From Marinoscillum sp964351625 (GTDB taxonomy: Bacteria; Bacteroidota; Bacteroidia; Cytophagales; Cyclobacteriaceae), in NCBI GenBank assembly GCA_964351625.1, contig CAYGOV010000001.1, forward strand, positions 372,001 through 436,000: a stretch of DNA of 64,000 nt, written 5' to 3'. This document shows, one piece after another, positions 53,325 through 62,117 of this stretch. The translations under genes and the position numbers were made by a program. The notes beneath the pieces were generated by a model. That model saw only the letters and a list, made by a program, of their open reading frames with translations, made no database searches and was not told where the DNA came from. Every line of letters starts with the position of its first letter. Position 1 is the stretch's first letter.

Positions 53325-54692
53325 TTACTTCACAAGCACCAAATATTCCCATGGTTCTAGCTCCAATGGCGTGGCATCAAGACTGTAGGTTTCACCTGTG
53401 AAGTATTCTAAGTAGCTACCAAATGCTTGCTCATTTGTGATGTCTACTTTTTGGTTTTCTGGAGAAAGGTTGAAAATACCAATTACACGATTCCCTTCTA
53501 CCTCACGGATGAACCCGATGACATCTTCATTTGCCTCAATAGCAACTGGAAAACCTCCAGCATCACCCGCCCAAATAGCAGGGTTGTCCTTTTTGAGTTT
53601 TACCAAAGACTTGTAGAAGTCTTGCAATCCAAGCGAGTCAGACCAGTCAATCAAATCTTTCTCGAAGAACTCAAGTCTTTTGTTGAGCCCAACCTCCTGA
53701 CCACCCAAAATTAATGGAAAGCCGTAAGCGGTGAATACTAGCGTTTGCAGTGCTTGGTGAGCATCACCGAATCGTTCTTCTGTGGTGCCATTCCAAGAGT
53801 TGAGGTCATGATTGGAAGTGTAGGTCATTCTCAAAGCAGTACGGCCATATTTGAACATGTCTTTTTCTATCCATTTTGATAGATCATTAGCATTTTTCTT
53901 GCCTTCTACCACTTCACGCATGATGTATTCATACTCATCGGCATAGCTACCGTCAAGGATGAAAGTTTCGTGTCCACACTCTGCTAGCCAAAATAAGTCT
54001 TTGATCGGATCAAGCGCAGCACGTGCTTCTTCCCATAGATAAAGTGGAATTTTGTCACCACAGCCGTGATCTAGGCGAAAGCCATCTATGCCCAACTCTA
54101 CCCAAAATTTCATGGCATCAACCATGGCTTTGCGGGTATTTGGATTGTTGTGATCCAAAAGTGCCGTATCCCACCAGACATCAGTAGGACTCATAGATTC
54201 GTAGGTCACATTGCCTTCTTCGTCTCGGATGTAATACTCCGGATGTTCTGTTACCCAATGGTGATCTCTACCTGTGTGATTAGGCACCCAGTCAAGAATC
54301 AAATTAAAACCCAAATCATGAGCTTCTTTCAGCAATGATTTGAAGTCATCAAGCGTACCAAACTCAGGATTCACATCTGTGTAATTGCTCGGTGCATAGT
54401 AGCTGCCCAAAGTTCCTTTTCTATTGGTAGCACTTATCGGATGAATTGGCATGAGCCAAAGCACATCTACGCCCAATTCCTTCAATCTCGGAAGGTGCGT
54501 CGCAAAGGCCTTAAATGTTCCCTCAGGTGTGTATTGCCTGATATTCACCTCATAGATGGTCGATCCCACGAGTTTATCAGGAAATGTCATTTCCTTGGAA
54601 GGAGCCGCTTGGGAAGTAGTTTCTTTTGGGGTAGGTGCTTGGCAGCTAGCAAATACGATGAGTGATAAAATGGAGTAGTAAAGGTTCTTCAT
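53325..54692 (-). CDS. GH13 alpha-amylase-family lipoprotein
   Basis: The 455-residue lipoprotein (SILSLIVFASC) is a GH13 glycosidase. The catalytic triad is visible: nucleophile D208 in DGFRLDHG, acid/base E238 in FWLAECG, and stabiliser D296 in TSNHDLNSW. DWVPNHTGRDH supplies the calcium/active-site His block. It probably cleaves alpha-1,4-glucans or maltooligosaccharides at the cell envelope (substrate inferred). The start at ATG 54692 gives a lipoprotein signal; the frame extends to 54755. It stands alone, without SusC/D beside it, and shares the terminator at 53264. Confidence 0.9.
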   Translation of the reverse strand: MKNLYYSILSLIVFASCQAPTPKETTSQAAPSKEMTFPDKLVGSTIYEVNIRQYTPEGTFKAFATHLPRLKELGVDVLWLMPIHPISATNRKGTLGSYYAPSNYTDVNPEFGTLDDFKSLLKEAHDLGFNLILDWVPNHTGRDHHWVTEHPEYYIRDEEGNVTYESMSPTDVWWDTALLDHNNPNTRKAMVDAMKFWVELGIDGFRLDHGCGDKIPLYLWEEARAALDPIKDLFWLAECGHETFILDGSYADEYEYIMREVVEGKKNANDLSKWIEKDMFKYGRTALRMTYTSNHDLNSWNGTTEERFGDAHQALQTLVFTAYGFPLILGGQEVGLNKRLEFFEKDLIDWSDSLGLQDFYKSLVKLKKDNPAIWAGDAGGFPVAIEANEDVIGFIREVEGNRVIGIFNLSPENQKVDITNEQAFGSYLEYFTGETYSLDATPLELEPWEYLVLVK

Positions 54693-54777
54693 GCTTCTTG
54701 TGTTAATGTCAGAGGGTACAAAATAACACAAAAGTGTATTATCTGCACCTTTCACTTTAATTCAGTCACTAATCTTC

Positions 54778-57465
54778 TTAAATATCGAACATCACTTTGA
54801 TAAGCAAATAGCGCTGCTGAATGTCGTAGGTATAGGTACTGATGACATTTTCCGAAAAGGAATCACGGCGGATGCTTCGTGTGTTCAGGAGGTTGAGTCC
54901 TTCCAAAGAAAACTCCCAAGGGCTGCCTTTTTTGCGGTAGCGGATAAATGAATCTAGCATTTCATATTGCGATTTGGACGATCCAGAAGCATTCTGATAG
55001 TTAGTCAAGGAGTATTCTGTGATCCATTTCAAACCTTTAGTCACTTTCAAACTAGCGCGTAAGCTTGTTTCGTTATTGATGAAACGACTTGTGTTTTGAT
55101 TGCCTTCATATTCATTGATCATGATTTCATGTGCAAGACGAAGGCTTAGTATGTCCCAAAATCTGGACGTAAGCAATCCTTTGTAGACTTGGCGAAAATT
55201 CAGATTGGTATTGCGAGTGTTGTTTAGTTCATTATTTACCAGAGAATAAGTCCAGTTTCCGTTGAGACTTGCGCGAAAATTGTCGAAGCGTTTCTCCATA
55301 TTCAGATAGCTGCTTGCCTCTTTATTTACCAAAAGGATGTTCATCGGCTTTCCAATCCTTTCCCATTGGTTGATGGTAAAGCTGTCCTGAATGTCATTGT
55401 TTTTTATCTGCACATTCATTCCTCCATAGATATTGAAAAACGTGTACATGTTGAAGTTGCGATAGTCGAGACGAAAGGAATGAAACAAGCTATTGGTCAA
55501 GTTAGGATTGCCTGTTTCTATAAAATTATAGCTCGTCACCACGAGGTTGTTCAGCACGTTTTGGATATCCATAAAGTTGGCATTTTGGCTGTAGCTGAAA
55601 TTGATTGATTGCGAACTTCTAATTTCATATTTAGCATTGAAGCCTGGCAGTAGCAGCCATTTGTCAAAACCCTCAGTTTGCGTAACCTGCCGATGACTGA
55701 CATCATAATAATGTAGATTCAGCTCTGGTGACCAAGTCAGTTTGCCCCATTTACTTCTAAACTTCAGACCAAAAAAGGAATCGTGAAAATCGAAAGTAGC
55801 ATCATTTCCAAACTCCTGACCAGCCAGTTGATCATTGCCAGTTTCTAAAACTTGAAAAAGCCATGCATCGTACTCCTGATGGTTTTGGGTGCGCCCAAAG
55901 CTGAAGTTGATGTGATTGGTTCGGTTTAGGATTCTGTAATAATTACCCAAGGCCTCTAGCTTATTAGTCAAAATATTTCTCTCCTGAAGCAGCTCATATT
56001 TATCACTTGCCATAAGAGGAATACTTCCCTTAAATGGTTGAATCGTAGTGTTTAGCGTATAGTAAGGATTTTGAACTTGTCGATTTTGACCTAATTCAAG
56101 GGAAAGAACATCTTTGTCACTGGGCGCATAGAACACACGCAGTTGCTGTTCGATGGACGAAGGTTGTTGAGATTGAAGCCCAGTAATGCTGTTTGAATTG
56201 GTTGAAACTTCGGAAACCTGATTTGAAGAATTGTCAATATCAGCAATCCTACCAAAAAGGTTATAACTCATATGCAGCTTGTAGTTGGGTGCATACTGCA
56301 TGGAGAATTTACCCAAACCAGATTTGCTTTGCACATTGCTTGTAGAGCCAAAAGTCTCATTCAATGTGCTGTTTTCCTGCAAGTAGGTTCGTTTAGAAAA
56401 TGAACCGAATGAGTTGTCGACGGCTGAACCAATCATGAAGCCACTGAATTTCCAACCTGGCTTTGGTGTAAGGCTATAATTAAAAGCTCCTAGTTGATTA
56501 TTGAGAGATTGGGCACTGTTTCGCTCCGCCATGGGTATACCTGTCTGATCATTTGAGACATTGAAGTTGGAGCCACTACTATTCAATAGGCTGCCCAGTC
56601 CTCCAGCAAAGCGAAAATAGTCGTTCATTGTGAATGCAAGCTCACCCACATTGTTGGCATCAGCGATCAAGTTGAGGTTGGTTTTCTTACTGTAGTAAAA
56701 AGCATTCGCATGACCGAGATAACGATTTTCAGGACCACCGCCCGCAGTGAGGTCGCCAAATACGATTTCCTTTTTGTCCTCCTTCAGCTGTACATTTAGC
56801 GCAAGCTGATCGGTAGGGCCAAGGCCTCCCAATGGGCTGATGTCATTGTAGTTTTGAAGCAATTGAATCTTATCGATCACATTGGCAGGTAGGTTTTTGG
56901 TGGCGAGCTTACTGTCACCCTCGAAGAATTCCTTTCCATCAATTAGCACCTTATCTACGCTTTTGCCCTGCACTTTGATTTCCCCATTTTCTTCTACCTG
57001 AAATCCTGGCAAATCCGCTAATACATCTTCCAATTTTCGTTCATCTCCCTGAGTGAAAGCATCGGCCGAGTAGGTGATCGTATCTCCACGAATGGTTACA
57101 GGCATCTCCGCTACTATTTCCAATGCATCCAACTCTAACCCACCAGAGTTCATCACAAAAAGCTGTGGAATTTCATTTGATATTGCTGATTGAATGAGTT
57201 GCTCAAAAGGTGCATAACCAACAAACGTGATCCTGAGGGTGTACACTTTTCCCGATTCGATGCTGATTCTAAACTGCCCTTTTGGGTTGGTCACGGCGAA
57301 TCCTGCCATTTTCTGAGTAGCTGTATCTAATGCCATCACATTGGCAAACTGAAGTGGTGCTCCTGAAGTGTCGCGTACTTCTCCGCTGAAAAAGATGGCC
57401 TTTTGGGCCGTTGCTAGCTGCATGCAAAGCAACAACCCGGCTGTGAAACCTATGAATCGAGTCAT
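54778..57465 (-). CDS. TonB-dependent receptor-like outer-membrane protein, GLPGLI partner
   Basis: The 895-residue product has a signal peptide (FTAGLLLCMQLATAQ), a carboxypeptidase regulatory-like domain (FSGEVRDTSGAPLQFANVMA), a plug-like domain (ERKLEDVLADLPGFQVEENG, then KVLIDGKEFFEGDSKLATKN) and a long barrel (OMP_b-brl_3 type). This form lacks strong TonB-box evidence and in Bacteroidota is nearly always paired with a GLPGLI protein, as here, 31 bp downstream of it. The role is unknown; import of peptide or metal has been proposed in general. It is controlled from the region facing a two-component system. Confidence 0.85.
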   Translation of the reverse strand: MTRFIGFTAGLLLCMQLATAQKAIFFSGEVRDTSGAPLQFANVMALDTATQKMAGFAVTNPKGQFRISIESGKVYTLRITFVGYAPFEQLIQSAISNEIPQLFVMNSGGLELDALEIVAEMPVTIRGDTITYSADAFTQGDERKLEDVLADLPGFQVEENGEIKVQGKSVDKVLIDGKEFFEGDSKLATKNLPANVIDKIQLLQNYNDISPLGGLGPTDQLALNVQLKEDKKEIVFGDLTAGGGPENRYLGHANAFYYSKKTNLNLIADANNVGELAFTMNDYFRFAGGLGSLLNSSGSNFNVSNDQTGIPMAERNSAQSLNNQLGAFNYSLTPKPGWKFSGFMIGSAVDNSFGSFSKRTYLQENSTLNETFGSTSNVQSKSGLGKFSMQYAPNYKLHMSYNLFGRIADIDNSSNQVSEVSTNSNSITGLQSQQPSSIEQQLRVFYAPSDKDVLSLELGQNRQVQNPYYTLNTTIQPFKGSIPLMASDKYELLQERNILTNKLEALGNYYRILNRTNHINFSFGRTQNHQEYDAWLFQVLETGNDQLAGQEFGNDATFDFHDSFFGLKFRSKWGKLTWSPELNLHYYDVSHRQVTQTEGFDKWLLLPGFNAKYEIRSSQSINFSYSQNANFMDIQNVLNNLVVTSYNFIETGNPNLTNSLFHSFRLDYRNFNMYTFFNIYGGMNVQIKNNDIQDSFTINQWERIGKPMNILLVNKEASSYLNMEKRFDNFRASLNGNWTYSLVNNELNNTRNTNLNFRQVYKGLLTSRFWDILSLRLAHEIMINEYEGNQNTSRFINNETSLRASLKVTKGLKWITEYSLTNYQNASGSSKSQYEMLDSFIRYRKKGSPWEFSLEGLNLLNTRSIRRDSFSENVISTYTYDIQQRYLLIKVMFDI

Positions 57466-57496
57466 GAAATTGTATCGTATTTTACGGAAGTGGGGA

Positions 57497-58348
57497 TTAA
57501 TTACCCATTTGGATCATCATGACGTGCTCGCCATCATCGCCATCGTTTGAGTATTTTTTCATCATCTTGGCAGCCATCTCTTCGGAGAGTTTTTCAAAAT
57601 CCTCGCTACTTATTTTCTTGCCTTTTTTAGGTTTATCGATCTCTATACCTTTCTCAGGATTCAATACCACTTTGGTGCAGAGGTAAGATACTTTGCCATC
57701 TGTTAGCTCGAGGATAAGTCCAGGAAGTCCCCAATATTGTTCAGGACCATGTGGCACAGGAATATCGGTCGTATACCAAATGGTCACATTGGTAGTATCC
57801 ATTCGCTTTTCAGTTGCTTTGCCTTCATCGGACATGGAGAATGTCTGCACCCCTCTGATGTTTTGATAGATCGCTTGATAGGTGGTGTAGTTACCTATTT
57901 TCTTACTTTCACCTGTAATCGTCCACTGGCGTTCTTCTAGATCATCGTTGATGAGATATAGTTTGCTAAAGGCTTCTACCTGCTCTATTGAAGTTTTAGT
58001 TTCCGTGTTTTTATAGGTCATACCTCCACCCATTGATATGGAAAGCTCCATACCACCAGCACTTGCTGTAGCTGGACCTCCGTCTAGACTTTCGGCCTCA
58101 GCCCAAGTGGATTCCGTAAGGTTAAATTTGAGCTCGTATTCTTTTTGAAATTGTTTTTTCAGTTGTGCTTTCATTTGGTCCACCATATCGGGCGACATGC
58201 CTTCTCCTTGAAATTGGAAGTCGTTCATATTGCGGTCAGATCTGTAAGTGGCAATACCTTGAAATTTTTGAGCGCTACATTCAAAAGTGAGGCTGACCGC
58301 AAGGAGGATTCCGAATACGATCAGAAGAATTTTTTCTTGTGTTTTCAT
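57497..58348 (-). CDS. GLPGLI family exported protein
   Basis: The 283-residue product has a signal peptide (VFGILLAVSLTFECSAQ) and the family-defining motif in GPEQYWGLPGLILELTDGKV. It is otherwise beta-rich (FQGIATYRSDRNMNDFQFQG) and contains a Lys-rich KPKKGKKIS segment near the C-terminus. The function of GLPGLI proteins is unknown. It is the first gene of an operon with a TonB-receptor-like protein. The start at ATG 58348 fits the signal peptide; the frame extends to 58408, but that extension runs into the repeat array of the control region. Confidence 0.88.
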   Translation of the reverse strand: MKTQEKILLIVFGILLAVSLTFECSAQKFQGIATYRSDRNMNDFQFQGEGMSPDMVDQMKAQLKKQFQKEYELKFNLTESTWAEAESLDGGPATASAGGMELSISMGGGMTYKNTETKTSIEQVEAFSKLYLINDDLEERQWTITGESKKIGNYTTYQAIYQNIRGVQTFSMSDEGKATEKRMDTTNVTIWYTTDIPVPHGPEQYWGLPGLILELTDGKVSYLCTKVVLNPEKGIEIDKPKKGKKISSEDFEKLSEEMAAKMMKKYSNDGDDGEHVMMIQMGN

Positions 58349-58369
58349 GATTGTTCTTTTTGTTTTGAG

Positions 58370-58459
58370 CAAATCAATGAAGGACAGTGCTAACGAATGG
58401 TTAACCAATGTTAACGAGTGTTAAGCATGGACAAACTGTAGTTTGGAGGCCTATATTTG
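58370..58459. promoter_or_regulatory. Divergent control region with four phased direct repeats
   Basis: Four direct repeats, GCTAACGAATG (58389), GTTAACCAAT (58400), GTTAACGAGT (58410) and GTTAAGCATG (58420), are spaced 11, 10 and 10 bp, one DNA turn each. This is the arrangement bound by OmpR/PhoB-type response regulators. Downstream on the plus strand is TATATTTG (58452-58459), an exact -7 match without a -33 TTG. On the minus strand TTGATTTG (58377-58370) is a one-mismatch -7 element for the GLPGLI operon. The adjacent response regulator is the likely binder. Confidence 0.7.
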
Positions 58460-58463
58460 CTTT

Positions 58464-59990
58464 GTGAGTAAGCTCTCTACCTTCCGACATTCGCTGGTGA
58501 TCATCAGCATTACGATCGTGCTAATTTTAGCATCGCAGGTATACCGTACGTTCAATAGTTACCAACTCAACAAGCAGCGATTCATCAATGACGTACAGCT
58601 TTCGCTTGATCTCAGTGTGGAGAAATACTATGCAGATAGAGCACGGAATCAATTTAGATTCATGACTTTCAACACTAGCGATTCCACTAAAGCGCATGCA
58701 TTTAGTTCGCTTACTATGCGAATGGACACCTTGGTCATGGATTCTCTCGATGTAGAAAGTGAGATTATCATTTTGGATGATAGTCTGCGCAAGGAGGGTC
58801 AAAGCAATGGCTTTAAATACAGCTGGTCTTCTGGTCCAAAGAATGTAGATGTGAAAAAGGAGATTCGTCGTTTCACGACAGATTCGGGTAGCCAGTCGAT
58901 GATCACCAATTTGATTACTTCAAACGATTCTTCCAATCGATTCAACTTTGAGCATTTTAGTCAGCTTACGCAAAAAATCATCATCTCAACTTCTGAGCAA
59001 CAAATAGATCTTGAAGAACTGAAAGGTCTTCTAGATGAAGAGTTGAAAAGGAAAAATCTCGCGATTGGTTATCAATTGGATTATGAATCAGATGGAGACA
59101 AAGTTGTATTGTCAGAAGGTCAATATCCGTATGAGTATCCACTCAGTACCAATGCAAAGAGCACTTATCTTTCGGGCAATGAATTGCTAAAAGTAAATTT
59201 CGAAAACGCATCATTGCTTATTCTCAAACGCGGAATTTGGGACTTGCTGCTGTCTTTGGCGATTGTGCTTTCTGTGATAGGAGCTTTGCTTTATCTCTAT
59301 AGAGTGATCAGAACTCAAAAGGAACTCGCCATGATCAAGGATGATCTGATTGGCAATGTGACCCATGAATTTAAAACGCCAATTGCTACAGTGATCTCTG
59401 CACTGGAAGGTATTGCCAACTTCAACGAATCCAATGACAAGGAAAAAACCACACGCTATCTGAAGATGTCTCAGGATCAGCTGGCAAAGCTCAATGTGAT
59501 GGTGGAGAAATTGATGGAAACAGCCACCATTGATTCTGGAGAAATAGAGATCAATAAGGTAGAGACAGACCTTATGGAAATGACCAATCATGTTGTTCAA
59601 AACTTCAGGGTCAGGATAGGAGAGAAGCAACTGAAAGCAGAGTTGCCAGAAGGAAGTTTGTGGGCCATGGTAGACTCATTTCATTGGGAAAATGTAATGT
59701 CCAATCTCCTAGACAATGCCATCAAATATGGTGGTGAACAGATAACAGTTCGTTTGGAGAAAGCTGGCGCAAAGATTCGTTTTCAAGTTATTGACAATGG
59801 AGGCAACATCGAGAAAGTACATAAAGATCGCGTATTTAATAAGCTCTATCGAATCCCTAAAGGCAATCAGCACGATGTGAAAGGATTTGGAATTGGGCTC
59901 TACTATACCAAATCTATTGTGGAGCAACATGGAGGCCAGATCAGTCTTGAAGTTTCGGCAAATAGAACATGTTTCACTGTGAGCTTATGA
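58464..59990 (+). CDS. Sensor histidine kinase
   Basis: The 508-residue inner-membrane kinase has an N-terminal helix (LVIISITIVLILASQVY), a ~220-residue periplasmic sensor with no recognised fold, a second helix (GIWDLLLSLAIVLSVIGALL), HisKA with phospho-acceptor H301 (NVTHEFKTPI) and HATPase (LLDNAIKYGGEQI, GFGIGLYYTKSIVEQHGG). No ATG is usable at the 5' end. GTG 58464 gives a normal N-terminus; TTG 58443 is the alternative. With the -7 element ending at 58459, a GTG start implies a very short or absent leader. It is coupled to the response regulator by a 4-bp overlap. Confidence 0.88.
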   Translation: MSKLSTFRHSLVIISITIVLILASQVYRTFNSYQLNKQRFINDVQLSLDLSVEKYYADRARNQFRFMTFNTSDSTKAHAFSSLTMRMDTLVMDSLDVESEIIILDDSLRKEGQSNGFKYSWSSGPKNVDVKKEIRRFTTDSGSQSMITNLITSNDSSNRFNFEHFSQLTQKIIISTSEQQIDLEELKGLLDEELKRKNLAIGYQLDYESDGDKVVLSEGQYPYEYPLSTNAKSTYLSGNELLKVNFENASLLILKRGIWDLLLSLAIVLSVIGALLYLYRVIRTQKELAMIKDDLIGNVTHEFKTPIATVISALEGIANFNESNDKEKTTRYLKMSQDQLAKLNVMVEKLMETATIDSGEIEINKVETDLMEMTNHVVQNFRVRIGEKQLKAELPEGSLWAMVDSFHWENVMSNLLDNAIKYGGEQITVRLEKAGAKIRFQVIDNGGNIEKVHKDRVFNKLYRIPKGNQHDVKGFGIGLYYTKSIVEQHGGQISLEVSANRTCFTVSL

Positions 59991-60667
59991 GTACCAAACA
60001 CAAAATATTGCTCGCAGAAGATGAGGAAGCTCTAGGCACTATCGTTAAGGAAAGCCTTGAAACCAGAGGTTTTGAGGTGATTTTCTGCAAAGATGGGGAA
60101 GCGGCCAAGTCACAATATCAAGTGTACAAACCTGACTTACTCGTGCTGGATGTGATGATGCCCAAGAAAGATGGCTTTACGCTTGTTCAAGAGATTAGAA
60201 AACAAGATCAGTTTATTCCGATCATCTTTCTGACAGCTAAATCGCGAACGGAAGATGTGGTGGAAGGCTTTGGCTATGGTGCCAATGACTATTTGAAAAA
60301 GCCATTTAGCATGGAGGAGTTGATCGTAAGGATCAAGGCATTGCTTGGAACGCAGCGTGTAAGTGGAGGAAGAGAACCTGTAACTATTGGTCAGTATTCG
60401 TTTGATCCACAAAAGCAAGTGTTGAGCACTGGCGCAAATGAAGAAATACTCACTAATCGAGAATCCGAGCTGCTCTTCGCGCTGATCCAAAACAAAAACC
60501 AACTCACCGATCGCAAGGAAATCCTCAATACCCTTTGGGGAAATGATGACTTCTTTAATGCTCGCAGTATGGATGTCTTCATCTCTAAACTGCGAAAAAA
60601 GCTAAGCCAAGATCCATCCATTCAGATCATCAATGTGCGTGGCTATGGGTATAAGATGGTGTGGTGA
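59987..60667 (+). CDS. OmpR-family response regulator
   Basis: The 226-residue regulator has a receiver domain (KILLAEDEEALG, phospho-acceptor D55 in LLVLDVMMPKKDG, K in YLKKPFS) and a winged-helix OmpR/PhoB DNA-binding domain (LTNRESELLFALIQNKNQ, VFISKLRKKLSQDPSIQI, GYGYKMVW). The ATG at 59987 overlaps the kinase stop (ATGA); an in-frame ATG at 59969 is less likely. Phosphorylated by the upstream kinase, it probably binds the phased repeats at 58389-58429 to control both its own operon and the GLPGLI/TonB-receptor operon (inference). Confidence 0.92.
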   Translation: MSTKHKILLAEDEEALGTIVKESLETRGFEVIFCKDGEAAKSQYQVYKPDLLVLDVMMPKKDGFTLVQEIRKQDQFIPIIFLTAKSRTEDVVEGFGYGANDYLKKPFSMEELIVRIKALLGTQRVSGGREPVTIGQYSFDPQKQVLSTGANEEILTNRESELLFALIQNKNQLTDRKEILNTLWGNDDFFNARSMDVFISKLRKKLSQDPSIQIINVRGYGYKMVW

Positions 60668-60684
60668 GGGTTTAGCCTGAGAAA

Positions 60685-60716
60685 TTTGCTAAAGCGTGCG
60701 TAATAACGTACGTTTG
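60685..60716 (+). promoter_or_regulatory. yefM-yoeB promoter with palindrome over the -7 element
   Basis: TTTG (60685-60688), 20 nt, TACGTTTG (60709-60716): an exact TAnnTTTG match with the expected spacer. The perfect palindrome AACGTACGTT (60705-60714) covers the -7 element and is a likely YefM operator. The ATG follows at 60721, only 4 bp after the -7 element, so the mRNA may be leaderless or nearly so. Confidence 0.65.
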
Positions 60717-60720
60717 TGAA

Positions 60721-60963
60721 ATGAAGCATCTATCCATCACTGAAGCAAGGAAGAACATCTACAAAATAGTAGATGAAGCCTCTGTGACTCATGAGCCAAT
60801 TCAGATTATAGGAAAGCGCCACAATGCGGTATTGGTGAGTGAAGAAGACTGGCGTGCCATCCAAGAGACGCTTTTCTTGACCGCTATACCTGGAATGAGG
60901 GAGTCTATAAAAGAAGGCATGAATATGCCTATCGAGGAAACTTCTGATAAGCTAGACTGGTGA
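60721..60963 (+). CDS. yefM: YefM/Phd-family antitoxin
   Basis: The 80-residue antitoxin has the Phd/YefM N-terminal DNA-binding fold (LSITEARKNIYKIVDEA, then IIGKRHNAVLVSEEDWRAIQ) and a flexible acidic C-terminal tail (EGMNMPIEETSDKLDW) that in known complexes masks the toxin active site. It overlaps the toxin gene by 4 bp (GTGA). It presumably represses its own promoter at the palindrome in the -7 region. Confidence 0.93.
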   Translation: MKHLSITEARKNIYKIVDEASVTHEPIQIIGKRHNAVLVSEEDWRAIQETLFLTAIPGMRESIKEGMNMPIEETSDKLDW

Positions 60964-61223
60964 GCTATAAGCTTGTATATACCAAGCAAGCTCAGAAAGA
61001 CGCAAAGAAGGTAGCCTCTTCAGGTTTGAAAGATCGTGTGATTGAATTGCTTAAAATCATCGAGAAAAACCCTTTTCAAGATTATCCTCCTTATGAAAAG
61101 CTAATCGGCGACCTGTCCGGTGCCTATTCCAGAAGGATCAATATTCAGCACCGCCTTGTTTATCAAGTTTTAGAAGAAATTAAGACTGTAAAGGTCATTA
61201 GGATGTGGACGCATTATGAGTAG
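60960..61223 (+). CDS. yoeB: YoeB/Txe-family mRNA interferase toxin
   Basis: The 87-residue toxin has all three residues that matter in E. coli YoeB: E46 (PPYEKL), R65 (QHRLVY) and a C-terminal His, H85 (MWTHYE). LSGAYSRRINIQHRLVYQV is diagnostic. YoeB cleaves mRNA at the ribosomal A site and so blocks translation. The start codon is GTG at 60960, overlapping the antitoxin stop. An intact active site suggests a functional module. Its 3' end overlaps the opposing small gene at 61198 by 26 bp. Confidence 0.95.
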   Translation: MSYKLVYTKQAQKDAKKVASSGLKDRVIELLKIIEKNPFQDYPPYEKLIGDLSGAYSRRINIQHRLVYQVLEEIKTVKVIRMWTHYE

Positions 61224-61398
61224 TGGATAGTTCATCTAACTCCAAGTCTTCAAAAATTCCGCTAAAAGACAATGACGATCTCTCAGTTAAAAAATTAGAA
61301 TCTAAATAATTAAGAAATAGATCAAGATTAAGGAGTTGATCTTCCAAAAGCTTCTTAACCTTATTTAGAATCGTCTCTCTGAGTTTCTTTGTTGTCAT
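61198..61398 (-). CDS. Small helical protein, hypothetical
   Basis: A 66-residue frame with an amphipathic, mostly helical N-terminal half (KKLRETILNKVKKLLEDQLL, then NLDLFLNYLDSN), reminiscent of small antitoxin-like or addiction-module proteins, and an acidic middle (FEDLELDELS). Its 3' end overlaps the end of yoeB by 26 bp in convergent orientation. No partner toxin is seen beside it. It could be a remnant; codon pattern and start (ATG) look real. Confidence 0.45.
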   Translation of the reverse strand: MTTKKLRETILNKVKKLLEDQLLNLDLFLNYLDSNFLTERSSLSFSGIFEDLELDELSTTHNASTS

Positions 61399-61620
61399 AG
61401 TGTAATGTCAGTGAAATTCCGTATTGAGGGCAATGGGAGATACTTGATGTAAAATTTTCTCTTTTTTACTTAAGAATCGTAGGGTAATAGTTCTAGTCAT
61501 TTCATTCATTAGGCAACCCCGATAAAGAATTAGGCAGCCACAAGTTACTCTTAGCTAAAAGTGCTGGTCTCACACACAAAATTCTCGATAGGCTTTTTTG
61601 TTCCAAGGAAAGGGGGACTG

Positions 61621-62109
61621 TTATTCTATTTCTAATTGTACTTTTTTAAGTACTGCCTTACTAGTATCAGTTATGTTATACATTGTCCAGTCCACCTCAC
61701 TTTTTTCGAGTTCAAGAAGTCCTGTTAGGACAAAAAATGAAACATCTTCATCTTTCCTGTCAAACCATCCTTTTTCGCATTGTATTTGAATTGCAGAATG
61801 TACAAACTTGTCCACCAATTTCTCTATTAGTTTTTCGTACAACATGTCGATAGGAGTTAAGCTGATGTCTTTTGTTCTTTTTTCCTCTAATGATTCGTCA
61901 CATTCTCATTCGGCATTCGCACTATATATTTCTTGAATTTGACCCTCCAAAGCATCAATTTCCCTTTGCATTTTACTTCTACTTTCCCTTTCCTTTTCAA
62001 GTTTTATTTCCGAGTAATGTTTGTCGGACTTTAATTTGACATATGTTTCTTTAAATACAACAGAATCACTATCCGTTATCTTGTAAACATAAGGAGTTTG
62101 GTGATTGTG
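61621..62109 (-). pseudogene. Degraded coiled-coil protein gene with an in-frame stop
   Basis: A single minus-strand frame is open from 62109 to the stop at 61621 except for one TGA at 61906-61908. The part before the stop codes for a coiled coil (SDKHYSEIKLEKERESRSKM, then QREIDALEGQIQEIY). The part after it continues in the same frame into a 74-residue segment (MLYEKLIEKLVDKFVHSAIQ ... KKVQLEIE). There is no credible start codon at the upstream end, so the 5' part is also lost. The 74-residue tail with its own ATG (61845) may still be translated. Just beyond the 3' end, at about 61536-61562, is a fragment like the 3' end of the dispersed repeat. Confidence 0.7.
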
Positions 62110-62117
62110 TTACTATC

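Noticed and set aside
58389..58429. Phased repeats as a CRISPR or microsatellite
   Set aside because: The units are 10-11 bp without spacers, only four in number, and lie in a divergent promoter region; a regulator site is the better reading.
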